Part shown: positions 12,101 through 22,600 of the stretch, one piece after another
Numbering within the stretch: the stretch's first letter is position 1
How the letters are laid out: the number at the start of each line of letters is the position of its first letter
Origin: Hofstenia miamia
Lineage: Eukaryota; Xenacoelomorpha; Acoela
Direction of reading: 5' to 3'
NCBI GenBank assembly: GCA_004352715.1
Contig: SCFE01000076.1
Span: 937,467 to 1,001,466 of the forward strand
DNA length: 64,000 nt
Notes under the pieces: generated by a model
Database searches by the model: none
Told to the model about the DNA's origin: nothing
What the model saw: the letters and a program-made list of their open reading frames with translations, nothing else
Translations under genes and position numbers: made by a program

Positions 12101-12151
12101 CTCTAGTTAGTTTTACAGATATTTCTTTTAAAACATAATCAATTTTATTTT
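9150..12151. other. AT-rich non-coding stretch with a 392-base N gap
   Basis: I see no convincing gene here. The short ORFs at 9753-10117 lack family motifs. The gap at 10210-10601 hides whatever lies inside it. A triplicated repeat at 11160-11338 is listed separately. Confidence 0.5.
11160..11338. repeat. Tandem repeat, 3 copies of about 62 bp
   Basis: The motif CCAAAGGCAA begins at 11171, 11233 and 11296, each copy followed by TAATTTTTTTCGAAAGGA-like sequence and an A-rich end. Copies differ at several positions. Confidence 0.8.
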
Positions 12152-12284
12152 NNNNNNNNNNNNNNNNNNNNNNNNNNNNNNNNNNNNNNNNNNNNNNNNN
12201 NNNNNNNNNNNNNNNNNNNNNNNNNNNNNNNNNNNNNNNNNNNNNNNNNNNNNNNNNNNNNNNNNNNNNNNNNNNNNNNNNNNN
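12152..12284. other. Assembly gap (133 N)
   Basis: Run of N in AT-rich sequence. Confidence 0.95.
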
Positions 12285-12604
12285 CACATTGCGTTTGTTT
12301 CCTACAGAATTCCCTCAACAACAATGATGATAAACTAACACAATAGACAAATTCAATAGTAAGACATATATGGTTATTATAAGCAAAGTGTAGAATAAAT
12401 TACATTTTAGTTTTATCTTAAACACGTATGTGGATTTTACCACGTAAGTTTATTAAATATTAGAAATTGCGAGTTTTTGCATAAACTACTTTTTGGTTTT
12501 TTCCGAAAAACTATTTTGCTTTATTACCAAAATAAGCCATTACGATTCTAACGAGTATTATTATATCTCTGATTCAAACATTTGTTATTAAATTTTACCA
12601 AATA

Positions 12605-12755
12605 AAACAAGTATGTAAAATAAACATATAAACTAAATTAATGTGATATTTTTCAATGTCATGTATGTTAATAAAAAAACAAGTATGTAAACTAAATTAG
12701 CCATATAAATAAGCAAGTCACATACATTAACAAAAAGCAAGTATGTAAAATAAAA
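12605..12755. repeat. CAAGTATGTAAA interspersed repeats
   Basis: Three copies of (A)CAAGTATGTAAA, about 60-75 bases apart, each followed by A/T-rich variants of ACTAAATTA or ATAAAAC. Low-order repeat without coding capacity. Confidence 0.5.
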
Positions 12756-13139
12756 CAAAATATTTGTGTTTGAAAATACTGATTATGACTTTTATTGGCT
12801 ACATTTTAAACAATAGATTACAAACAATTGTGTTTGCCAACAGAACATATTTCAATGACGTCAGAGATACACCCCCGCCCACAATGCTGAACTTCATCAC
12901 TCAGAGCTGTTGTGTAATGTATGCTTTTACATTTAGCGCAAATTATACTTTGTATAATCTATATTATTGATTAATATTGTTGAAATATACATCTATACAA
13001 ATGTTACACCCAAGTGTTGGCTTTTTCATCTAAGAATTATTTTCCTTAATACAGAGTGTTGTGTGTTTTAAACATTGTTACAACGAATATTTCATACTAT
13101 ATTAACAGAGGCAAATACATCATTTTCCTATAAAATAAA

Positions 13140-13392
13140 AACTTCGTCAAAAATTATTATGCTCAATTTAATATTGTCTTCAATTATATCCCTTTGCCAA
13201 AAATAAAACTTCGTCCAAAAATTAATTTGTTTAATCTCTATGTCAAAAATATTTCGCACTAGATGGCGTCCAATAGAAACAGTCTATTTCCCTAGATGGC
13301 GTCCAATAGAAACAGTCTATTTCCATTTGGCAAATAGCCACAGGTGTTACGAGAACTTCAGGGTGTCCCAATGGAGCCTAATGGTACCCGTC
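13140..13392 (+). repeat. Left inverted arm of a Penelope-like element
   Basis: This 250-bp stretch is an inverted copy of 14505-14565 plus 15293-15495. Shared blocks, in order, are TCCAAAAATTAATTTG, CACTAGATGGCGT(C/T)CAATAG, GGCAAATA and AGGTGTTACG followed by GAACTT. It flanks Penelope coding remains, so it is best read as a Penelope pLTR-type terminal repeat. Inside it, a 33-bp unit (CTAGATGGCGTCC...) is present twice in tandem at 13258-13323. Confidence 0.65.
13258..13323. repeat. 33-bp unit duplicated in tandem
   Basis: Two identical head-to-tail copies of a 33-bp unit starting CTAGATGGCGTCC. The opposite inverted arm has a single copy, so the duplication arose in this arm only. Confidence 0.85.
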
Positions 13393-13394
13393 TC

Positions 13395-13900
13395 TTACTA
13401 CTCTGGTCTTATGTTCATTAATTCTTCTTGATAGTTGTCTACTAGAAAAACCAATATAGTCTTCACCACAGGTACATTTTATTTGATAAATTTTATTAGA
13501 CTTTTTGATTTCTTTAGTTGTAGATTTAAATGTCAATTCCATTCATAGTTTTTCAAAGCAATCTATGAATCTAACTTTTCTTTTATTATTGATATTTTTC
13601 TTAGTTCTTTGATGATGTTTTCAATGTTTAGAGTGCTTAAAATTCGATCTTAAAACAATTTTCATAATTAATTTGATTGTTTTTTGATCTTTTGTTCTTA
13701 ATTCTAATGATTTGCTAATATATCGATCTATGAAATTATTGGGATATTCATTCTTCTTTTATTCTATTTTAAGTTTTACTATTTTTTGGTTAATTGTTCT
13801 ATATGTGCTGCAATTGTCAAATATTCAATGAATGCATCCTTTAATTAATGATATTTTGTAATTTAAAGGCTTGTTTGAGGTGTAGTTCAATAACATTCAA
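13395..13900 (-). pseudogene. Penelope-like C-terminal part with GIY-YIG endonuclease
   Basis: On the minus strand, KIYQIKCTCGEDYIGFSSRQLSRR at about 13495-13425 has the GIY-YIG endonuclease layout of Penelope-like elements: Y-x-I-x-C-x-C-G, then YIG, then an arginine-rich helix and EHK. Upstream (to about 13900) the frame continues with lysine-rich linker sequence interrupted by stops. GIY-YIG endonuclease normally follows the RT in the same polyprotein; here the nearby RT at 13960-14480 lies on the opposite strand, so the two are different, head-to-head copies. Confidence 0.65.
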
Positions 13901-13959
13901 AAGATTAAAATTTGTTCTCAGTTTCAATTTCCTTTGTAAACTGATTATTCTTTTCAATT

Positions 13960-14480
13960 AAATTCAATTTTGTAAGTATGTTTTCTGATGCTTTTTCATC
14001 TTTAACTAATGCAAATATATCATGTGGAAGTATTAACAGAAAATTATCTGAAACCCTAAACAAAATACTAAGTATATTACCTAAAGCAAATATCAACATC
14101 AATGCTAAAAAATTGGCTGATGACATCATAAAACAAAACCCAAATGGTTATACGGTTTCATATGATATTAAGAGTTTGTACACAAATGTACCATTTTGGA
14201 AAAATCAATTGATGCTGCAATTGAACTTAAAAATATAAACACAAAAATTTACAATGTGGAGTATAATACAACAAAAGAACTATTCTTTAGCAACAAAGAA
14301 TACCTTAATGTAATTCAATAACACATTTTATCGTCAAAAAGATGGTTTAGCCATGGGAAATCCGTTAAGTTCAACTCTTGCAATATATATTTAACTACAA
14401 TTGAGAACAAATGTACATCAGACATCCACTTCATTTATTATCAAAACTATGTGGATGACTATATGTTCAATGATTGACAA
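13960..14480 (+). pseudogene. Penelope-like reverse transcriptase remnant
   Basis: The frame 13978-14238 contains LADDIIKQNPNG and SYDIKSLYTNVP, signature RT segments of Penelope-like elements. A one-base shift follows, then KDGLAMGNPLSSTLA, and after another break NYVDDYMFND, the catalytic YVDD box. The protein is broken by at least two frameshifts and by stops. It is divergently oriented relative to the GIY-YIG fragment at 13395-13900, and both sit between the inverted arms 13140-13392 and 14505-15495. Confidence 0.8.
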
Positions 14481-14504
14481 ATAAGTGTTGAGAACATCAG
14501 TAGT

Positions 14505-15495
14505 TAAGATCAGGACAATCCCGTCCCAATGGGATACCCTAAAGTTCACGTAACACCTATTACTATTAGGTTGTCAGATAAGTTCGTGCGGGTTTTATGA
14601 ACATTATTTTTATCAACACAAAACGTTTATTCGCCTTGATGCTAAAAGCTTTTCAAGTGTACTATGTTATATGCACTTAAATTAGTTTGCTGTGTTACGA
14701 GAGAGCTTGTTCGACGTTTGAATTTTGAATTTTTATCTCACCGTTCTTGCTCGTCGAGAGAGCTTGTTGGACGTTTGAATTTTGAAGCTGCACTCAGTAG
14801 GCAAAATTTTGTTGGTTTGNNNNNNNNNNNNNNNNNNNNNNNNNNNNNNNNNNNNNNNNNNNNNNNNNNNNNNNNNNNNNNNNNNNNNNNNNNNNNNNNN
14901 NNNNNNNNNNNNNNNNNNNNNNNNNNNNNNNNNNNNNNNNNNNNNNNNNGCACTCAGTAGGCAAAATTTTGTTGGTTTGAATCACAAATTTTTGTGGCTT
15001 TCGAAATGGAGTGCCAAGTTGACAAGAACGAGCATTTCCAACAATCTTCGAGGCGTTTCCTTCGACACCAACGAGGAGCTAAAAACATGGCTGGATAATT
15101 TTTTTGTCTCCAAGTCCAGTGATTTTTACCGCAGCGGTATTATGAAACTTGTAGAACGATGGGATAAAGTTGTAAAAAGTGAAGGAGAATACATCATTGA
15201 TTAATAAAGAACTTTTTTATATTTCTAATGTGGTTTAATGTTCATTTCAATTATGTGCTATAAAAATCGTACGAACTTATCTGACAACCCAATATTTGCC
15301 CTATAGAAAAGTACTGATTCTATTGAACGCCATCTAGTGAAGAAATATTTTTGAAAACATTAAATTGAGCAAATTAATTTTTGGACGAAATTTTTATTTT
15401 GGTTTTCTAGGATTTGGGCAAGGTGATAAAAGTGATGCAAAGAAATGTTTTGGCAGAGTTAAATTGTGCAAATTAATTTTTAGACAATTTCTTTG
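14505..15495 (-). repeat. Right inverted arm of the Penelope-like element, split by a mariner
   Basis: The inverted partner of 13140-13392. It is interrupted by the mariner at 14566-15292; removing the mariner and one TA restores alignment through GGCAAATA and AGGTGTTACG. A second diverged copy of the TTAATTTGCACAATTTAA block lies at 15450-15485. Confidence 0.65.
14566..15292 (+). mobile_element. mariner element, internally deleted, with TIRs and TA target duplication
   Basis: Both ends carry the inverted terminal repeat (T)TNGGTTGTCAGATAAGTTCGT, flanked by TA at 14564-14565 and 15293-15294. At the 3' end the frame to 15204 encodes the mariner C terminus (SKSSDFYRSGIMKLVERW, ending GEYIID). 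The DDD catalytic core is missing, so this is a non-autonomous deletion derivative. An N run at 14820-14949 is flanked on both sides by the same 30 bases (14790-14819 and 14950-14979), so the gap may be spurious. It inserted into the right arm of the Penelope-like element. Confidence 0.85.
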
Positions 15496-16371
15496 AACCA
15501 ATCCAAATGATATTTGATTTCTAGGAAAATATCCGCCATTCTTAAATGTTAAAGGCATTGATTGCATACACAATTGTTAATATACATTAGCTGACTAATT
15601 AGGGTTTACATTGCATTGTGATGATACATTGCTGACTAATAATTCTCCTATCTGTAAAAATTCCATACATATATATTGCTTAGCTAGCCTATATACAAAT
15701 TTAATTCGCTATTTTCCATACATCACATTCAAAGGGCTACACTTCGTTTATCAAATATATTGCTATTTCATTGTAAAAAATTCCACACGTTCTAATGATT
15801 AACATCTGCAATCATTGTAATTTATTTCATTTTTGGGAAATCTAAACATTACATGCAAAAGGCTACATTTCATTTTTCAAATACGCTGCTATTTTTACAT
15901 TGTAAAAATTTATATATATAGCCAATGCAACGAGTTACTGTAATGTCTTCCAAAATCCTAGTAGCAGAACTAATGCGATACAATAATATAATAGAAATTA
16001 GTCGCGCGTTACCATTGAAAGTATTTATTCGTTACTTCTAGGCTTTTACTTCACTAGAGAGTAAATTAACAACTTTTGTAATATATTGCTTATACTGCCC
16101 TTCATGCACAGGACTACGATCCCAGAACAAAGCATTCTTCAGATGTCGAGTAGTAATTGACTATTTTATCTTTAAAAAGTAAATCTAACAAAATAGACAT
16201 TATTATTAAAACTAGTTGTTCACCTATCTCATTGTAATAAATAAACTTTCGTACTAATAATTACAAACATAAAACTGGACACCAATTACTAATTGAAAAA
16301 AATCAAATAAATATAAAAATATTTCCCGTTACGATTAAGTAGCACCCTTCACATAAAGCGGATAATGATAT
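15496..16371. other. ERLEC1 3' flank, no other gene seen
   Basis: AT-rich sequence without coding motifs. On the minus strand a candidate polyadenylation signal AATAAA lies at 16029-16024, about 345 bases after the ERLEC1 stop codon. Confidence 0.45.
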
Positions 16372-16630
16372 CTAGATGAACGATGATATATCAGGAATTC
16401 CAAATTCATTGGCAGCGGCAATAACTGGGCATAATAAATGCGATTCAACAACAAGATCATATTGGCACAACGACGTTTCTGTTAAAGAAATTCCAAAACC
16501 TGAGACACGAGTGGTTGACGAATCAGCTGGTATACACTTTAAATGCACCAATGTGAAGCGATATTCATTAATCTCATGGCAAATGTCACCTCCACCATAG
16601 TATAATATCAATGTGTCAGCCTTTTCCGAT
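16372..16630 (-). CDS. ERLEC1: ERLEC1 exon 7 (end of MRH domain 2)
   Basis: Begins after an AATTTAG acceptor with one base completing the R385 codon. It encodes YYGGGDICHE, the GxxC.D-type strand of MRH domains, then R409 in EYRFTLVHLKC and E436/Y442 in TETSLCQYD, with C452 closing the domain. A short tail ends at TAG (16374-16372) without a KDEL-like signal, as in known ERLEC1. The plus-strand ORF at 16376-16600 is a shadow of this exon. Confidence 0.9.
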
Positions 16631-19600
16631 CTAAATTGAATAGTTGTACATTAACACTACCCACTATACATTGTAAATGATAAATATGTAAACTTACAGA
16701 CTAAGCTATTTTATGTAATTGCGCACACATACACAATAAACCTGTCAAGGTTGTGGATACATTTCCAGTACCCTTTGAGTAGCATGTCTGAAATATATTT
16801 TTGATAAATCAATTTTTTAATTGTTCAATATTTTCATTCTTTTTAGATAACGTATATCCGTTCATTAAAAACTACAGTGTGCTTTCATCTTGAATTTATT
16901 TATGAAAAAAATTCGGGATATTAATCATATATAAGGCTGTAGGTTTTCATGGGTTTAAAGAATGCAAACATAGTACTCAATATTACAAACGGATTTTAGA
17001 ACAATAAGTGATCTAGATGTGAATGTTTAGTTTAAGAATAATTTCTTAGTTGAGAATCAATATTTTTCATTAAGTGCATCAATTATGTCAGAATGTGTGT
17101 GTGTGTGTGTGTGGGTGGGTGTGATACATAAATATTAGGAACCCTAAAAAGCAAACGAGATAGTCATGGACTATTTCTTATAAAATTTGACGTCAACAAA
17201 ATTATCACAAAAAGTGAAAAAATCACTTAAACAAATGATACTAAATACGGTCAAATACCTAGTTGGGTACAAATACAAATATTATCATGTCATGCACGTA
17301 CCAGCTACAATATCACACTCTATGGCAGCAGAATGTTGCTTCATTACCAGGAAAAATTTTTTGGCGGGATAAGCAGAGCTTAAAATATATTAAAATGTGT
17401 TTCAAAGCCAGATTGTGCAAAAAATGCATCGAAATGATGTATATGCATATCTAAATTTTGCCTATTTCTGCCGATTTTCATGAACTTCCACCGAAATTTA
17501 TAGTTTCTAGGAATTCAATTTCAAAGAAAAAACACCAAAAACAGCAGAATTGGGAACCAAAAATATGATAAATAAACTTTCATGTTAATCGATTTTGCAA
17601 CCAATCTGTACCCGCAGGGATGATTGAGCAACTTTTTTCAATGCTCCATTATTTTTGCAGGGCCAACCTCACATATTGGGCAAAACAGCAAATCAGCTGG
17701 TTTTATTTAAATTCAATTTATTTTGTAATACATTATTTAGCTTTATTATTCACGTTGTTTGTTATTAATATTTCAACACATACGCGGTACCTGTACTATC
17801 CTAAATATGCATATGACGAAATTTTTGCTGAAAAACGGATGTTTGTGCCTAAAATGGTGCAGACAAAGTCCCCCCCCCCAAATTTTTTTTCCTGTTCATT
17901 ACATTACTAACTCCTACGTTAGCAATTCCCTATTAAACTGGAAATTGTCATGTGGTTACATTGACTATGTACCCTATATAAACTTGTTTCAATTACATTC
18001 TATATCAGTTTTTAACAGGCGATGTTAAAAAAGTAATAACTATGAGATGAGTAACTAAGATGACTCATGATATTGTTTTGGCTATTGAAGTTTCAACTAA
18101 CAAAATAAGTAAACATAAATTTAAGCGCCCATAGAACCTCCATACATGCTATCAAATGACCGAATTTTTTGTATGTGAGAGTCTGCGTTTTTTCACACAT
18201 CTTAACCCATCTTGATGATGAAAACAAATGTTTATAATGTAACAGAAAACGGGGCAATAATGGACACAGTTAAAAATACGGTAGAGACAGTTTCATGGTG
18301 TGGGTGGCTTACCAAACGGTCTGGAGAAGAGATCTTGTTGAAGTGGACAGCACATTCTACAACATGATCTTATAAAAGAACTTGCTACTATTTCAGGGGG
18401 ATGCCAATTAAGTCGATTCGTTCTAACATTTTATTTGATCCAACTAATCAAATCATACACACTTTCCAACATCACCAATTTAGAATATGTCAAACTTTAT
18501 TGAGTCTGCCAATAAAAAATACTTTTTACTAATTAGAAATGTATCTTCTGACATTGTTCTTTCAATTTTAATAGAATGTTATCAATTTAAGCACATGTAT
18601 GCTGATTATTAAAGAAAAAGTAGTAATAAAAGAATTTTAAAAAGCATGTATCAATGATGTACAGTATATTAAAAAATGTGAAAATTATTATTTAAAAAAT
18701 GAAATTAAAGGAAACCAATGAGTATAGAATGCTAATATAAGCAACTAACTTAGAAATGAAGATTTTTTGGATATAAATATGAATACAAATACTTTGAAAT
18801 AACCTTTTATTTTTGAGAGCCCATTTCTTATGGGCTTCAACATTCCAAACACCTAAGACGATAATTTGCTTGATTTCATTGCTAAATCCTCCACCAACCA
18901 CACGCACGCGTTCTTCGTGAATGTGACGAAGTTTATCACCATAACAGAATTCATAATGCCACCAACCAGTGCCACCCTTAAGACAAGTAGTTCCACTGAG
19001 AAACCAGGAAAGTGTACGATGTTGAGCATCAGACATATCTGATGGTCTGTCAACACTTGCACGACCTAAACAAAAAAACAAATAAATTTAAAAAAATATT
19101 TCAAACACAACAAATTGGAAATTGTAAAGAAATCTTTAAATATGAAAATATTTACTCAAATTGTTCAATTTATTAATAAGCAAAGAAATCTCGTTGGGTC
19201 AGCAGAAGAATAATGGCTGCAATTGATGATAGATTTTTCCAAATCAGAACTGAACAATAGCATTTTTTAAATGAATAATTTTTTGTTTCTCTGATTCTCT
19301 TGATGAAGCAAACCATTTGTCTAATAAAATTTCAACAAGTCAAAGTTGAAAAAGACTTTCAGGTTTTAGTAATCTATTAGCAGAATTTTATTAACTTTGT
19401 TGAAAAACACAATAGTATGCAACACAAATTGCATACAGATATACTGGGGTAGGGCCCATAACGAGAACAAAAGTGTACGGGCAAGGGCATCTATAATACA
19501 GGCCGAGCATACGGGCACTGCATGAATATTTGTTGCTGTTATTCGAGGATCTAAATTCTTAAAATCATTTGTTTGATGTACATTAGGTCTATTCTATATA

Positions 19601-22600
19601 TTTATGTATATGTATTTCGTGTAACACTAAACTCATGTAGATTTATCATAGAAATTACAAAACAGTACATAAAATATTACACACAAAATTCATTGTCTTT
19701 ATGAATTTTAAGGAATTCCATTTCACTGGCATCTTCTGATATTGCATTAATAATATGTACATTAAATTGTAACATAAAAAGCTTAAGTTTCCAACTTCAG
19801 TAGAATTAATGAAATTTTACAATGTCATAGAAAAAGTGCAGTGTAGTTTCTATTTAATATTTTCATACTGTTTGGTGTGTTGTCAATTATGGATAGGGCC
19901 CGGATTAAATGCTTAAAAATATCCGTAAATAAGCGTTATCAAACAATGTACCGAAATTTCGAAAATATGCATAAAAACTACATTAACATTCGTAAATTCC
20001 TTGAATCATTATGAACCAAACTGGTTTTTTACTTAAAAATAAGTTATGAAGAAAACAATAACAATTAACAACAGTTTACCACTTCTATTAAAATTTGAAG
20101 CTAGATTTGATTCTGGATTCAAAAATGCGTTACAATGTTGCTTCATGTCCTATTTTTATTTTATCAAAAAAGTCCCTCTGGATCATTATGACTCATTTAT
20201 TATGTCTTGAAATCAGGGCTTTAAATCCCATACGATTATACTGGGTCCAACTTTGTCACTGACTTTTGACCCAAAACTGGATAAAATCAACAGTCTTCTG
20301 ATAAAGTCAACATTTTCATAAATAACTATTTTTTGACCAGGGTTGACACGGGTTGGCCACACAGGCTACCCTAGGAATGCACTCACAAAAAGGCTAAGAC
20401 ATATCTATAATACAACCTGAGATATTTAAAATGTGTCCCCAAAAAATTTTGACTTTGTCTAATGTACTGTTGACTTTGTCCACTCATAAAAAATCAAAAA
20501 TTTCAGTCACCCTAGAAATGCTCCTAGGTGGGGCCAAACCCTTAAACTATGTTCACTGTACCTAACCCTACCCCATAACATAAAAAACCATAAAGTTACA
20601 AATAAAAAATTCATATTTTAATAGTGTTGGAAAAAATCCTATTTTTGCCATTAACAAGAAATTGGGAAAAATTGAACATGAAATGGCAAAATGAAATCAA
20701 CCAATCAGCATCCAGAATTCATCTATATAAGGGCTGGCTTGCCGAGACGAGTTCATTCCAGATTTTGCCAGCACAGGGTGAATATCTCTTCTATCGTGTA
20801 AGTTTTTCATTAATTGCTCATGTAAAAATCAATATTTTCTATTGCAAACTTGTGTCTCTAGGGCTAATTTTTAATGCTGATTCTGAATTTCACTAAATTC
20901 CTATTATTTAGAATGCTATTAAAGGCGAAGGTATAGAATAGGGTTCACGCAGACAAAATAAACACTAATCCAGGGTAAAAAACGATGAGACATGCAATAA
21001 CAAACGCATGATAGCACGCGGTATACTGACCGCAGATTACAATTTTGTGAAATTTTCCCAAATGAAATTAATACAAACGTAGAAATACTCGATCATATTC
21101 TGTGGACTGATGAAGCCACCTTTAAACTATCAGGACATGTTAACCGCCATAATTGTGTTTATTGGGATACTACCAACAAACATGTTACAATTGAGACTCA
21201 ACTCAATCAACCAGGTGTTACAGTTTGGGGAGGAATTTCATCCGATGGCTTGGTAGGACCAATATTCTTTCATACTACTGTGAATGGCCAAAATTATTTG
21301 GATGCTCTTAAGACCATCATTCCCACACTCGAACAGCGTCCTGATTTCAATGAAATGTACTTCATGCAAGATGGAGCCCCGCCCCATTACGCGACAATTG
21401 TGCGTACATTTCTTGATGAGCAATTTCCTTCACGCTGGTTCGGAAGACGTGGTTCGATTGAGTGGCCTCCTAGATCGCCTGATCTCACACCGATGGACTA
21501 CTTTCTATGGGGTGTTGTCAAAGATGATGTCTATGGCAGAAAGCCTACATCTGTTCCGGAAATGAAACAATACATAACTGATTCATTCAATCGTATCACG
21601 GAAAACAAAGAGCTGTGTTCCAAGGTATGTCGTGGTGTTGAACATCGTCTTGAAAAATGCGTTACCAATGAAGGAAAGCAATTTGAACATTTATCTTAAT
21701 CTTTGAATACATACTGTTTGTTTTTATGTTTTTTTGTTGTTTATGCTGTGCTTAATTCACTATTTCTTGTTATTTAAATGTTTGTATTAACTGTATACAA
21801 ACTTATGGGCCACCCTGTATATTTAAGGATATTAGCAAAGAAAATTTGAAATTCATAAAATACTTAACTCTTATTAAACAAATTACAAGATATAAAAGTA
21901 TATTTATGCAAATCTATAAATTTTTTGTAAATCAAGTCCTTATTTGAGATGTTTAAATTGGAACTTTTATGCTTTGCAACCACTGCTTTGCATTTTCAGA
22001 GAATTCTTTTCCCGATTTGTATTTATTTCCACATTTTAATTACTGATTACTAAAACCGAATTTATAGCTAGCGTGATAACGTTGCATACATTTTAATGCA
22101 AAAATAAGCATTCCGCTATTGTTATAAATATAATTTGAATAGTGCGGATGTACAGTATCTCCTGGGATGAGATGATGGCAAAACTCAAATAAATGCGTGG
22201 TGATGCCCATGGAATGGCGTGGGAAATTATGAATCTAAAAACGGTTCTTTTTCTTCTTCTTACCTACCAATTGTGCTGCTGTCTGTCAGCAATTCTCAAC
22301 CTAATATTTGAAGATCTTAGAAAAATTGAACAGACAAACAACCCTACTGTGGTATCAGACCATAAGACAGAATATATGCATCCAGTTAACTTCTACATTA
22401 GCAATGATTTGAGACCACATTTTAGGTTCCTGAAAACAGCATACATGGAAATGCGCTTGGATTCCCCAAAGTTTTTATTCTGCACCAGATCAAATACTGT
22501 CGATTTAAATGTCAGGAGACATTGTTCAGCAACTATAAAGCAGATTCTTAAAGCAGACATAGACATAAATGCCACTATAATTAGAAACGTCTGGGATACT

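Larger units (their letters stand above)
16631..18803 (-). other. ERLEC1 intron 6
   Basis: 2.17-kb intron. It contains a GT microsatellite (17095-17120) and a Tc1-like scrap near 18270. The ORFs at 17187-18028 have no recognisable motif. Confidence 0.75.

Noticed and set aside
16376-16600. Plus-strand 74-codon ORF
   Set aside because: Antisense shadow of ERLEC1 exon 7.
19888-19915. TAGGGCCCGGATTAAATGC, resembling a hAT terminus
   Set aside because: No matching second end, target duplication or transposase nearby could be found.
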